The translations under genes and the position numbers were made by a program. The notes beneath the pieces were generated by a model, which worked only from the letters and a program-made list of their open reading frames with translations, was not told the DNA's origin and searched no databases. Below, piece after piece: positions 1 to 11,897 of a stretch of DNA of 64,000 nt. The first letter of the stretch is position 1. Each line of letters starts with the position of its first letter. Location of the stretch: the NCBI RefSeq assembly GCF_963966145.1, contig NC_091049.1, positions 13,020,001 to 13,084,000 on the forward strand, given 5' to 3'. The DNA is from Tenebrio molitor. Its lineage: Eukaryota > Arthropoda > Insecta > Coleoptera > Tenebrionidae.

Positions 1-436
1 AAAACATTTAGCAGTATTCAAAGAGAGCCGATTTCGAGATGACCATTCAACAACAGCGTCTAAGTTATTTTGTAGTAGATTAAAATCACTATCAGATTCG
101 ATTCTAATAAACAATTTAAGATCATCAGCGAAAAGCAACTTTTCACAGGTAATAACATTGACCATATCGTTTATGAAAAGTAGGAATAGAAGAGGTCCAA
201 GGTTTGAGCCTTGCGGAACGCCTGAGGTCGGTGTAAAGGACTTGGATACAAAGTTTTGGTAGGTAACATAGTGGCGCCTATCTAGTAGATATGACCGAAA
301 TAAGGCAAGTAAAGAATTATCAAAACCAAACAGTTCAAGTTTTCTGAGTAGAATGAAATGATCGATTTGGTGAAACGCTTTCTGAAAATCTGTATATAGA
401 ACGTCCACTTGATATTTAGAGTCAATTGCCTCTAAA
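1..436 (-). pseudogene. Jockey-type LINE reverse transcriptase fragment
   Basis: Read on the minus strand this is the middle of a non-LTR reverse transcriptase. The order is QVDVLYTDFQKAF (motif A with the catalytic Asp), then GVPQGSNLGPLLFLLFINDM (motif B), then FADDLKLF (motif C, the catalytic FADD), then a stretch ending near SLNTAKCF. The frame is open from the window edge to about 436, so the copy may continue left of the window. It is cut off upstream of motif A at about 436. The family makes cDNA by target-primed reverse transcription. Family assignment (Jockey superclade) rests on the motif wording; the exact clade is inferred. Confidence 0.8.
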
Positions 437-460
437 AAGAGCTAGTTAGCCAAACATTTG

Positions 461-725
461 TAAATTCGCATTATGTTGGTTCCTTCAATGTCACTATTTA
501 CAAGACTAACGTATCCAAAAAATAAAATTATTTGACCTTGTTTGCTTTCAGCCTCGGATGCGCCTCGGCCAGAAAACTGAGACTCGGACGAAATACCAAA
601 TCCATACTGAATTTACTATGCTAAATTCGCGTTATGGTGGTTCCCTGCATCTCACTATTTTAAGAATTACATAGCTAAAAAATAAAATTATTTGACCGTG
701 AAATACCCAATCCATCCTGAATTTA
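461..725. repeat. Two diverged direct repeats
   Basis: A unit starting TAAATTCGC at 461 recurs at 622. Both contain the AAAAAATAAAATTATTTGACC core and end near CTGAATTTA. The first copy carries an extra stretch of about 50 bp rich in CTCGG. No coding potential is seen. Confidence 0.6.
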
Positions 726-854
726 TTTTATTCGAATGTTAGAATTTACACTTATTCGAATTTTAATAGTCACCTATTTAAATATTCGAATAATTCGAAT
801 ACGATTCCCAAGACTCATCATGTCATTCGTGCACTATCAAAATTCAACTAGGTA

Positions 855-1056
855 CAATGAGGGACATGGAATCCTGGGCAGTCTGTTATTGTCATTTCAA
901 AAAGTGTCAATGTAAATGCACCTTTACCGTCATTATATTGATATTTTCAAGAAAACTGTCAAATTAACTTAAGCTTGGTTATGAGTAGCTAAGGTATGGT
1001 TTAGAAATTTTGACAACTGAATGACGCATCTGCCCAGTTTTCCGTGTCCCCAATAG
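855..1056. mobile_element. 202-bp MITE, TA target duplication (family A, copy 1)
   Basis: Imperfect TIRs start CAATGAGGGACATGG and, in reverse complement from the other end, CTATTGGGGACACGG, both reaching CTGGGCAG. TA flanks both sides (853-854 and 1057-1058). A second copy with about 95 percent identity lies at 18113-18315, which confirms the boundaries. The TA duplication points to the Tc1/mariner superfamily. It is non-coding. The stretch from 1057 to 1563 is AT-rich and shows nothing else. Confidence 0.85.
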
Positions 1057-1563
1057 TACATATTTTCATCGTGTATGCATTCAAAGCGGTATAGTCAGGA
1101 AGAAGTTAGGTTTCGAAGCCAGATGTTATCATCGTTATTTATTTAAATGTAGGTTATAACATAGCTATTTATTTAAATGTAGGTACTTTAATAATTGACG
1201 CTATTAATGTCAAAATTCAATTGTCTCCATGGCTAACTAGCTCTTTTTAGAAAGTAACACTTTCGAATAAATTAAATCATATTTTTTTTTTCTCAATTTT
1301 TTTCTGATGTGTCAACTTTTTTTACACATTCAAATGTAGAAAAAAAAAAGCATTACAAGAATAGGCTAAGAAATGTATAGTGTACTATTTAAAAAAAAAA
1401 GTTGAGTGTCTTAACTTTGACATATGTCATCGTAGAGAAGATTCGACAACGTCGTCTATTGTAGTTTTATAAGCGATTTACAAATATATATAGTTTGCTA
1501 TACTTTTTTCTTAAAATAAAAAAGATATAGGGGCGCGAATACCAATCTGAATCATCCGGTATA

Positions 1564-2781
1564 TACAGGGTGGTCCCGATATAACCTGCCAGAAGAAATC
1601 CTATAATAGGTGACGATGAGTAGAACTCATACACAACAAATGTTTCTAATAAAAGTCTTTTCGTTTTCGAGATAAAAATAATTGAAAATTTGGTCAAAAT
1701 TTGCTGTACGCTAATGAGTTAATCGGTTTTAAAAAGGTAATTCTGGTTATTTTGCTGCAATTTCTTTAGCAACGGTACCTGTAACACCTTGGACATTTGT
1801 CAAGTTTAATTTTAAATTTGCGAATCCTTTAAAAAGTTATGAAATTTACAACACAAGAATACGCCGATTTATTCATTTACTCTATGGCGAAACACGTGGT
1901 AATTCAAGACCGGCAAGGCGACCATACGGCGAGCGTTTTCCTGAAGTAGTCCTTCCGTCCCGTTGTTTCTACTTTTGTGTACTTATGTGAGGTTGGGTCT
2001 GACTGATTCCAATACGATGGCGTCCCCGATCCTCCATTTAACCCCTCTGGATTTTAATTTTTGGGGACACACGAACGATTTGGTATCCGAAGTTGAAATA
2101 AATGCAAAAGGCCAACTCCAGAAACGCGTAACAGACGCCGCGAACCAGATTCGTAAAAACCCAGAAATGCTGAATTCTGTTTATGAAAATTGGTACCGAC
2201 GTACTCAAATGCCAACGGAAGGCACAGAACATTTATTATAAAATAATGTTTCTAGTCTAGTTTACCTTTCATTAGTTAGTAGATATTCTCACTTAGAGTT
2301 GAAAGTACGAATATGTAAAGTGTAAATAAATTTATTCAATACATACATTATTTTGGCTATTTAACCACAATTAAGACGATACTCTTATTACACAGTTCTT
2401 CCACAATTTTGCACACACTACCTCTACTTTATTTATTACTCATTCATCTCAGTCCACAAAATCAGCTTTTGTACCTAAATAAGCTGGTGAATTAACGCAC
2501 ACAGTGTAATAAATGTCATTAATTTGATTTAGTTTGTCAGATTTGAGATTTGTCATAAACGATTCAGGTACCTATGTTGCTTAGATACTGTCATCCTTAC
2601 AAACACCAACAATGAATTCCTGAGTAGGTACGTAATTTTGTGGTCAGCAGCGTCGAATGGGTGTGGATAGGGGTTAATTTATCCCCATTATTTTGGACCT
2701 AATGAAAAGGGGTTTTTTGGACTTGTTAGATCCTTCTAATGACCCAGAATTTTTTGGCAGGTTATATCGGGACCACCTGTA
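1564..2781 (+). mobile_element. Internally deleted Tc1/mariner-type element with DUF4817-like transposase
   Basis: TIRs of about 29 bp (TACAGGGTGGTCCCGATATA at the left; its near-perfect complement at the right) are flanked by TA at 1562-1563 and 2782-2783. The element is 1.2 kb and keeps only the two ends of a transposase gene, so it could not move by itself. Confidence 0.85.
1839..2241 (+). pseudogene. Transposase relic: HTH N-terminus joined to DDE C-terminus
   Basis: The start ATG at 1839 opens with MKFTTQEYADL. After a 1-base frameshift the reading continues as LYGETRGNSRPARRPYGERF, the hallmark N-terminal helix-turn-helix (DUF4817-like) of an insect DDE transposase family. Another frame break leads straight into LTPLDFNFWG and a C-terminal tail with RRTQ and HLL. 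The whole catalytic core between them, with the first two catalytic acids, is missing. The motifs are seen directly; the family name is from general knowledge. Confidence 0.75.
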
Positions 2782-2871
2782 TAATCAGAAAACATAAAGA
2801 GTTCGAAATCGTTTCTAATGTAAATATTAACTAAAACATCTATAGCATCTTTTAATGACCACGTTTTTTAG

Positions 2872-3164
2872 ACCAAAGAGATGCCAAAAGGAAATCTAAA
2901 ACTGACAGCAAGTAACAAAACATGTGACAACATACAAAACAGAGATTATATTTTACCTTTACATAAAGAGTGGCAAAACGATTTTAATGTAAGTACTTAT
3001 TAGTAAAATATCAGTAACAATAACAGTATTTATATAAGAACCATGTTTTTTAGACCAACTCTTTGTTTACTGACGATATAATTTGTTAAATAAAAGCAGT
3101 TTGTTTCTCACATCAAACTAAAGAAATTGTAACAAAAAAGGTGGCAGAGCAACCACCTAAAAAG
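2872..3164 (+). pseudogene. Two exon-like blocks upstream of the recombinase relic
   Basis: 2872-2988 is 39 open codons preceded by GTTTTTTAG and followed by GTAAGT. 3054-3164 is 37 codons with a single stop, preceded by the same GTTTTTTAG and followed by GTAATT. Both blocks are phase 0 at both ends. The peptides are basic and I do not recognise them. They may be 5' exons of the gene relic at 3607-6044, which also uses phase-0 introns. This is an inference from splice-like context only. Confidence 0.35.
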
Positions 3165-3606
3165 GTAATTTACAACGTCAATATTTTTGGAATAGATAAA
3201 TCGGTTACAACTGAAACTGAAATGACGGCCTTTTTGTACGGGAGTATAAAAGTTTAAATGACGAATTGCGTACGTAACAATTTTACTTTAGTTCAAAAAC
3301 TTATTAAATCTTAGACTAATTGTGCAAAATAGTTATTTTTGTTACAAGTACCTACGGCTGTCGCCTCGTCCGGAAACAGCAACGATTCGTCCGCAAAAAC
3401 GTTTTAGGTACGTGTGACAAACAAAATTTTTTGGTAATAGCTCTCCAAACATTTCACAACACTTTTCATTACGAAATTTCTATTGCGATCACGATAAAGT
3501 TGTTCAAAAAAGAGCAACCGTAAATAAAAACTTATAGCCATAGCAACAAGTTTGTTTTGTTGATTTATTAATTCTGTCATTTAAAAAATACCAGAAAAGT
3601 TTTAAA

Positions 3607-6044
3607 ATGCTTCAAAATCCTGAAGATATTTCTAAAAAGGCAAGACATTGAACTGGGTTTACTTCCAGCAAAATCGCGTTCCATGTATTATAAAGAATGT
3701 GATACATTTAACCGCTGGAAAGAAAATAACGGGGTAGTGCTTGTAAACGAAGATGCGTCACTATATTATCTTCATGAAAAAGTAAGTAATTTTTAAATAC
3801 TTTGAGACTAAAACCTTCTTTACTTGCTCATGTAATAATACAGGGTTATTTACGAGTAATAATGGGCCCGACAGAATAAAAAATCCAACCCACACTACAT
3901 TTCCGAAAAAAGCTGGCTACTGAAATTAAAATGTCCGGCTTTTTTTGAACATGTATTGTGGGTTGCATTTTTTATTCTGTGGGGCTCATTATCACGCGTG
4001 AATACCCCTGTATACATACTATTTTATTGTCATGGCAATTTTTCGGGAATGAATCCGCAAAAGACTCATTTTACGGATTCAAATGAATCCGTAAAATGGC
4101 AATTTTGGAGAGCGTGTACCAAAAAAAATATTTTCTAATTTGTTAGAATCAATTTTGGTGGATACGCCGGCTAGAGGGTAACACATTTTTAATTAAAATA
4201 AAATCATTTTAACATCTATAGAAACAATGACTAACATACTATTTTTTTAGAATAATATTTTAAATGCATCATCATTCTATAAATATAAAAAAACTATCTG
4301 TAAATTTTGCGACGGTGAAATTACATCAAAACATTTTGCCAGACATTTGGAAAGAAAGCATATCGAAGAAAGAGAAATAAGAGAAATATTTGCGTTACAA
4401 CCGAAATGTTCTGAAAGAAAAAGACTAATAGCTATGCTTAGAAATGAAGGAAATTTGGACTCAGGTTTACGAGGTCAAATAATACCAAAGAAACGGCAGT
4501 TTGGAATTCCAGCAATCCAAAATGATTATGTAATTTGCATATACTGTAAGGCCTACTATAAACGTCTCGCACTTAGCAGACACGCAAAAAAGTGTTTTGC
4601 CAAACCATTTTCTGATGATCAACCAAACAACAAACAGCGCGCTTTAATTGAATCAGTGGTCTTTGCAGCTTCTAATCGTAAATATGGAGACATTCTAAAT
4701 AAGTCAAATTTAAAAGAAATTATATTTAAAAAAATGATGCCCGATGATATAACAGCAATAGCTCTTGACGATCTTATAATAGTCCTTTACGGAGAAGATC
4801 TGTAAAAAAAAATAAATGTCATAGAAGTATGTATCATCTATCTAACAAACTTCGGGAGTGTGCTAAATTCTTAAAGACAATGAAAACACTAAGGGCCGGT
4901 TGTATAAGTTGTCAAGTTCTTGTTAAAGTTAACATAATGTCAAGCGATCTGATTGGGGGATATTTAAAATTGGATTTGAATCAGCCAATCAAATGGGCGG
5001 ATTTCCGACTTGACGCGTTGTTAGCTGACACGATGTTAACTAAGCTTTATACAACCGGGCCTTAAAGAATACAACGATATATTGTCTACTTTGAAACCTG
5101 AAAATTTTGATAATGCCATAGAAGCAAAGAAAATAATGTCCAAATACGATTCAGAAAAACGAACTTTTGGAGCAGCATCTTTGGCTTTAAATTTTGGAAC
5201 TATATTAAAAAAATTGGCCGATCTGGCAACAAAATCAATACTAAGACGCAAAATTCGTCTAAATTCAGACAACTTTAAAAAGACATTATTGGATATTAAA
5301 CGATTTAAAAAACTCGTAGAAGCGCAATGGACAACCGAAGTCGGGAGTTTGGCCTTAAAAGACTTACACGAAAAAGCAAGTATTAAGCCGAAACTTTTAC
5401 CGATTACACAAGACATCATGAAGTTGAAATCCAATACAGAAAATACGACCGAAAAAGCTTTTGAGGAATTAACAAAAAGTAAATCTCAAACTGCTTATCG
5501 CACGTTAGTAGAAAGTACTTTGGTACTTACCATTTTGGATAACCGGAAAAGAGTGGGTGACATTGAATACCTTGACATCAAATCTTTTGAAGACCAAACA
5601 AAAAACATGCAAAATACTTGTGTTCAAACAGAACTTGCCACTTCTTTAACGGAAAACGAAAGAGTTTTAACACCAAATTATCAAAGAATAGTTTCAATAG
5701 GAAAAGGAAGTAGATCAGTTACCGTCTTGCACGTCTACGGTCCAAACTAAAACATCTGGTTCAGAGACAAAGTTTATCGAATAGAAACTCTTTTGTGTCT
5801 TTTTATAGTAGCAGGTAATTAATTGATCCCTACCGAATGTTTTAGCTAAAATTAAGTCAAGAAGACAAAAATGGCTTGCTAATAAAAAAAAATTATGGAA
5901 AATTATTTTAAGAAAGCCATTAACTCTAAAGCAGCCTTAAAAAAACAAGAATGTGAAGAATTCCTGAAGTACCCCGATAAATTTCAAGGAGTTACTTGGC
6001 TGAGAGTAAAAACATATATTTTTAATTATTGCCGAAACAACTAA
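3607..6044 (+). pseudogene. Zinc-finger / tyrosine-recombinase-like transposon gene relic
   Basis: A multi-exon reading. Exon 3607-3781 (one frameshift) gives a core-binding-like domain with LLPAKSRSMYYKECDTF and ends at GTAAGT. Exon 4251 onward follows TTTTTTTAG and carries two zinc fingers (CKFCDGEITSKHFARHLERKH, written in parts here as CKFC...H...H, and CIYC...H...C). It then continues through a frameshift at about 4805 and the MITE at 4892-5062 into 5082-5748. That part contains NRKRVGDIEYL, which resembles the first catalytic Arg box of tyrosine recombinases, and SIGKGSRSVTV. A last piece at 5895-6044 (MENYFKKAINSKAALKK...) resembles the C-terminal tail of this family. The His-x-x-Arg and Tyr boxes are absent. 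It resembles uncharacterised metazoan Crypton-like proteins; that assignment is an inference. Confidence 0.55.
4892..5062. mobile_element. 171-bp MITE inside the recombinase-like relic
   Basis: TIRs AGGGCCGGTTGTATAAG and the complement CTTATACAACCGGGCCT, flanked by TA (4890-4891 and 5063-5064). Removing it nearly restores the coding frame FLKTMKT / KEYNDILSTLKPENF, one base off. This shows that the MITE landed in an exon. Confidence 0.85.
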
Positions 6045-6688
6045 ATAGACCTCAACTGTTTTACTTTTTTTTAATTGTAATGTTTTAATTTTAAAAATGT
6101 TCCTTTTAAAAGAGATTTGCAGTAAAAAAATTAACAGGTTTTGTTTCATTTTTAAACCTCTACATAAGACAAGTTTGTAAAAACAAAAGTTGACAGTATC
6201 AAAGCTGTTACAGTGTTGACAGGAGAGGGACGATATCTTAATAGTTGACACTCGTACCATCTTAAATACCCCTAGCAACTCAAAATATCTTAGTAGGTTA
6301 TATTGGTGCCACCTTAGATACCCCCACCAAACGAAAATGATGTTCCCATTTCATGTCCTGTAAATGAAAGAGTTAAAACGTTTTGTTCTAAAATAAAATT
6401 TAATAAACGTACGAAACGTAAAACGTACGATGAGATGGAAGAAATTTGTTCCATATGAAGAAAAAAAGGAACAAAAAAAAATGGAAATTTTTAGAGATTA
6501 TAAAACAAAAACTACCTCCGAATCTCAAGATAAAAGAAATGGAACTATCCAAAATGCTGGACAAATAGCATCACTAATTTAATTTAATAATAATAAGAAT
6601 AACATTTAAATAAAGTTGATCTTTCTTGTATACAACTTATGCATTCACTCGAAGAAAAATCAACGGTTCTTACCTGTTGAAAACAGTA
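6045..6688. other. AT-rich stretch without recognised genes
   Basis: This is the region between two transposase relics. Short open frames occur on both strands but none shows a motif. Two runs that resemble a basic coding tail (about 6480-6580) could be leftover 3' exon or UTR of the recombinase-like gene. Nothing firm can be said. Confidence 0.5.
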
Positions 6689-7238
6689 TTAATCAGAGCT
6701 ATTCGAACAGCCATTTTCCATCCGTGAATCGAATATGTTGCTGGGCTGATCAAAATAAGGAATATTGACTTCAGGATCTTCTTCCGGTTCCTCATCTTTT
6801 AATTCAACTGCAATATTGTGTAACACCATTTTTGCGACTATAACGGCAAGAATTCTGCATGGCCAATCTGATTCCAATTGCTAAACAAAGAAATCTTCTT
6901 TTGAGTACTCCAAAGGATCTTTCAATCGTATTTCGTGTGACTTTATGCGCATTACTATATGTTTCTTCTGCCCTGTTCCGTGGTGTTAGCAATGGTGTTA
7001 ATAAGTATCTCTTGCAAGCATATCCACTATCACCCAATAAATAATTATTTGGAAATTCATTGGCTTCCAAACGCAGTCTCATTCTAGAATCATTGCAAAT
7101 GGTCGAGTCATGAAAGGACCCAGGCCATCGCGCCACAATATCCATAAATTTTAAATCAGCATTACAGGTCGCTTGTGTGTTAATTGAAAACCAAGTTTTC
7201 CTGTTACGATATAATTCCCCATGTTCACCTCCACATGA
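6689..7238 (-). pseudogene. PIF/Harbinger (HARBI1-like) nuclease relic
   Basis: Minus-strand reading: GGEHGELYRNRKTWFSINTQ, then DIVARWPGSFHDSTI, then LLGDSGYACKRYLLTPL with a catalytic Asp, then ERSFGVLKRRF with the catalytic Glu. After a frameshift near 6865 comes VAKMVLHNIAVELKDEEPEE, the usual C-terminus. The N-terminal part with the first Asp (DGTH region) is missing. The family cuts and rejoins DNA with 3-bp target duplications; no TIRs are recognised here. The domain assignment is well supported. Confidence 0.85.
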
Positions 7239-7239
7239 A

Positions 7240-8303
7240 CGAGATCTGTTTTAAGCTGGAGATTAATTTTGCCGGTCAGTGTATTATATGAACCTAAATT
7301 TGTTAATTATAATTCGTAATTATAATTTATAATTATAAGTGATTGGAAACAAGGGGTCACTGCTACGGTTTTCGATGGTGCGAAAGGCAGATGCTACATG
7401 TTGTTTCCCCATCTTGAAGATATTTTACCTATTATTAAGTTATTACTAGGACATAGGTATCCTATAATGCTTACTCCTTTTGGCATCTTCATCTCTAGTA
7501 ATTATTGACAAATTTTAGGAGCAACTTTTGATGTAGGTACTTTAAATAATAATCAAAAAGAGACCTGCAGAAAAAGTTGTTTTAATAGGGTTTATTTTTA
7601 ACGTTTAATCGACAGTTGTGTTATCTATAAAAATGGTCTGTACAAAATTTTTGTTTGACTCACGGTTGCGAACAAAATTGTAGACAATTTAATGTTCTAT
7701 TACAAGATTGCTATTTAATATTTCAAGGTATCGTCAGTGGCTTGCAAAATAAGTCAAAAAAACTACTTTTTACTAATTTTGACGCGATGTAACTCGTAAA
7801 CGGATAGTTGTGCAAAAATTTCATAATGAAAAAAGTTGTAGGCAATTTAATGCTCTACAAAAGGTTCCTTACAATATGTGTTGTAGCTTGAACGGCTTGT
7901 GAGATATTTAGTAATACATGTTAATCAAAGATGGCGAGTTTAACATAAGGTCTTAGACCGCGCCAACTTGGTGAAAGACTCAGGAAGCTTCCCTCAACAA
8001 TTTTAGAAAAAAATTGTCTTAACTACTAGTCATGCAAACATAAAATGTAAATTTTACTGGACTAATTAATAACCAAAATGAATTTTCTATGACAACAAAA
8101 ATTGATTATCCACCCGAAAATTTGGCAACATTGTTTCGTGCCACAGTGCACATTCGTTATATAAAATTTATACATTGTGGGTGTCACATTTAAATGAATT
8201 TGAAGGATGTCACTTTGTAAAATTTTAAATCCAAGAAATATACACCGGGTGCCTGGTAGACATTCATCTTCATGGGTGCCACATTAACAATAGAATACGG
8301 ATA
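7240..8303. other. AT-rich intergenic stretch, no gene recognised
   Basis: Contains a short self-complementary AT run (about 7300-7345) and text that reads like the interior of non-coding DNA transposons. No open frame with a recognisable motif, no clear TIR pair and no tandem array is seen. Confidence 0.5.
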
Positions 8304-9112
8304 TACAGGGTGGAACAAAAGTATCAAATATTGGCTGTAACTTTTTAATTTGACAATTTATGAAAAAATGTTTAATATAAAAGTTGATTGGTGTATTATC
8401 CTGCATCAGCTGGTCTATCTAGTTTGTTCCTATCTTCTTTTGTTTCGCTGCTATGGCAACCAACTTTGGTTTTTTAAATAGCACCCATACATTTTTTGGG
8501 TGATTTTCAAACAAGCGTATCTTTCTGTGTTCATAAATACAATTTTGCCATTATGGGGAAAAAGAATAAAATTTAAAAAAAAGGTGTAAAAATTAACTTA
8601 CTAAGTAATAAAATGCAGTATCAAGAATGCCATGGAAATTTGACAATTTTTGTTGAACGTCATGCATGATAATAATTATATTAAACATTTTTTTATTTCA
8701 AAAATAATGAAAAAATGTTTAATATAAAAAATGTTTGGTTTATTATCATGCATGACGTTCAACAAAAATTGTCACATTTCCATGGCACTCTTGATATTGC
8801 ATTTTATTACTTAGTAAGTTACATAATTTGTTTTTTTTTTTTTAATTTTATTCTTTTTCCCCATAATGGAAAAACTGTATTTATGAATACAGAAAGATAC
8901 GCTTGTTTGAAAATCACACAAAAATGTATGGGTGCTATTTAAAAAACCAAAGTTGGTTGCCATAGCAGCGAAACAAAAGAAGATAGGAACAAACTAGAAA
9001 GACCAGATGATGCAGGATAATACACCAATCAACTTTTATATTAAACATTTTTTCATCAATTGTCAAATTAAAAAGTTACAGCCAATATTTGATACTTTTG
9101 TTCCACCCTGTA
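8304..9112. mobile_element. 809-bp palindromic (foldback) element, TA target duplication
   Basis: The left half (from TACAGGGTGGAACAAAAG) and right half (to CTTTTGTTCCACCCTGTA) are inverted copies of each other over about 390 bp each, with the centre near 8700. TA flanks at 8302-8303 and 9113-9114. The arms share blocks such as GAACGTCATGCATGATAATA and ATGGGTGCTATTT with only scattered differences. It is non-coding: the 75-codon frame at 8715 is just one arm. The ends match the TACAGGGTG style of Tc1/mariner MITEs. Confidence 0.9.
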
Positions 9113-10263
9113 TATATAGGTACAAAATAAAGTTGCGCCTGATAATGATTTGAATGTGATATGACTTCAACTTCAAGTTTCTGAAGCTCTTACTCTCCAA
9201 CCGTAATTTAGAATCGATCATTTCAAAAATCGATTATTTCGGTTTCGATTAATCGCTAAATCGATTCTGACTGTAAAACATTGAATCGATTCAAAAAATC
9301 GATTATCTACAAAAAAAATCGGCATCACTAATGTAAAGCCAGATGAGTCGTCGCTCATGGTCAAACTGCGGGAGTCGCTTCCTGATGAGTTTGAAAGTCT
9401 TTGGCCGGTTTTTATAGTCGGCAACTTAAGTCCAACTTGGATAAGTTGTACTCGAGTCCTGAGTTTTGCTCAAGTCTAGATCCGTATAATACTGAATACT
9501 TCGGCTAAACTCGTAAAAGTTAAACTTCAGTCCTACTTTAGTTTTGTTTGAGTCGTGTTGCCATGGTTATACCATACACCATGTGACAGCTTGTTTTGAA
9601 TTCTCTTGCAAAATGGAAACCGTGTACGGTTTAAAGGAGAAAATTCTGATGGCTTCTCTCATACACGATATGGGAAAGGCAATAGAAAATTAAAAAACAG
9701 ATGCAGTTTCGGTGAAACGAAAAAATAGTACTTGAGAAAGAATTACCACCCAGTACAATAGCCAACCAGAGAGTACCACAGTATGCACGGCCCAAGAAGA
9801 GTAAAGTATAGAAGGATGCCTCGATCCCTATCAAACAATGTGTCTCGCTTGAGAGCGGAGTAGGGAGCGTTTGTGACGTCACTGTAGACATCGCCGTCAC
9901 AGGTGTAGCGGGTTTTGCTGTGTATTTTCCAACTTATCTGTTTTTACCTTCGCGTTTCTGACTTTTTTGTGTGTTTTGTGACTATATTGTGAATTATATT
10001 GTTATTATTAGATAAGTCGGTGCAGTAAATAGTATAATTTTGAATTAAAGCGTTATTCGTGGATTCAAGTATTTACGGAAAAATTAAAATCTGAACGTTT
10101 AGGTATGGCTGTTCACGCACAATATTTAAAATTAAATTAACACAAAACTTTGTATACAACGAATAGTTCGGTTAATTTAAATTAATGTTAACGTTAATTT
10201 TTTTGCATGAATCAAGCAAAACTGTCGCGAATTGAATAGTATCTTTTAGTAGGAATCACAATC

Positions 10264-10830
10264 ATGACAAGGTGTACAGTAGCGGACTGCACAAACAGCG
10301 CTACAAAAACAAAGCAAAAAGTTCCACCCGTTTCTTATCACAAGTTTCCTAAAATTCCACATCTTCGAAAGCTTGGATTGAAAAATGTAATAGAGCATAA
10401 AGCTGGCAGATGGAATCCTGATACATATCACGTATGTTCAGACCAATTTTTGCCAGAAGACTTTGATGATGATGTTAGGAATAGGGTAATGATAATGACC
10501 CTTCCTGAAAGAAATCTTTTGAAGAAAGATGCTATTCCATCAAAAAATTTAAAACCAATTGAAAAAACTTGTTTGTCTAACTGACAAAAACGGTTTTGCG
10601 TCAAGCAGAAAAAAGAATTTCTGGCAAAACATTTTAAACGTCGCCGTCGAGGAAGATACCGATTCAAAATTTGACAAATTAGCAGAGGCCACTGTTTTGC
10701 CACGAACGACTGTCGAAGAAGATACTCTTAAAAATGAAGTTGCTCCATGAAAAAGCACCATTAATGCGCTAAAGATGGAAAATTCAGAGTTAATCGACTT
10801 CAGGCAACAACAGTTTCAAAAATGAGGTGC
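10264..10830 (+). pseudogene. THAP-domain N-terminus of P-like transposase
   Basis: The ATG at 10264 begins MTRCTVADC, the usual start of a THAP C2CH zinc finger. SYHKFPKIPHLRKLGLKN, W-P-T and HVCSDQFLPEDF follow. In normal THAP domains the last motif is C-S-x-H-F; here the fourth ligand His is Gln. After codon 106 the frame shifts by one into a second open stretch to 10750. This continues in degraded form as INALKMENSELIDF, a coiled-coil-like segment. The domain normally binds element ends. It is probably non-functional. Confidence 0.8.
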
Positions 10831-10936
10831 ACAATAAAATATCTAAGATCAAAATCATCTTCTAAAAAAACGATGGAAAAAAGAATTAGTAAGTAATAAA
10901 TCATTAATAAGTCTACGTAATGCATACTGTTTGAAC

Positions 10937-11075
10937 AACGACAAGCTGTTTTAAAGGCTCCAAATCGCTTAAAATCTTTAAAATTAGCTTGACGTTTCGT
11001 TTTGACAAGTTGTGACATTTATCAAAATCCGTTCACACAGGAGAAAATTCTCAAATTCTGACAGTGTCGAACAAA
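10937..11075. mobile_element. Small MITE (family B, copy 1) inside P-like element 1
   Basis: About 125 bp starting near TTTTAAAGGCTCCAAATCGC and ending GACAGTGTCGAACAAAAAAT. A close copy with fuller ends (TTTTTTGTTCGACGAGC and complement TGTCGAACAAAAAAA) lies at 12031-12179. It is non-coding. Confidence 0.6.
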
Positions 11076-11897
11076 AAATTAGGTTTATGTATATTTTAAT
11101 TTATTATTTATTTTAGTCATAGCCTCGAGAAGGTCTCGCTATTTATTTTTTAAATTAAAGTGACAAAAGTCAACTAACATTTCAGCTTGCTCAAATGATA
11201 GTGGCAAGAAATCACTTTTAATAAAATATTTTTTTAAAAACTTTTTCGACAGTTCAGGATATTAAATTGTAATCTATCCGATAGTTTAAAAAATCCTCCA
11301 ACTTTGTTCCAAAAATGGTTTGAATATTTTCATTAGAACAAAAGTTAACAGGGGGTATAATTTTTACGATGCTATTCCCAATGGCAACAGTTAAAAAAAA
11401 ACGCATTGTATATTTTTGTATACAGGGTGATTCATCTTTTACCGCCGGTGGCAAAATTGACCTTAAAAATTATGATTTCACTTTCATATTTTGCAGACCT
11501 AATTTATTATCCATAAGGCACGTAATATCAAAAAATGGAATTTATAAGTTAATTAGGTCAAATTTTGGCATTTTCTCAATTATTAGTTGTTTAATTTATT
11601 CAATCTTGTGGCATATGCACACTCAGGTATTTTCACACAATTTTACCATGTTAAATCAATTTTAGCATATGGTATTCTTGAAATAAACGCATTTTGATAT
11701 TCAAATTTGTATTTGCTTCATGATTTACGACATAATGTCCCAATATCTCAACAATAAGGTCTTTATTGCCACAGCAGTGGGTCCTTTACAAATGATATAG
11801 TAAATTCACCTAAGCAGGTCAGTTTTACAGGGTAGTCATTGTTAAGGAAAATTTACAACCTTAAAAGCCAACAACTGCCAATAATAGTAGTTTATTT

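Larger units (their letters stand above)
431..1249. repeat. 20-bp inverted repeat bracketing an 800-bp insert next to the RT fragment
   Basis: The 20 bases at 431-450 (core AGAGCTAGTTAGCC) recur in reverse complement at 1230-1249. The left arm lies exactly where the LINE reading stops. The pair could be TIRs of an 800-bp insertion, or a duplicated LINE edge from a rearrangement. No clear target duplication is visible. Confidence 0.45.

Noticed and set aside
5036..5434. Minus-strand frame of 132 codons
   Set aside because: Antisense of the recombinase-like gene relic.
8715..8942. 75-codon open frame
   Set aside because: It lies wholly in one arm of the palindromic element and has no motif.
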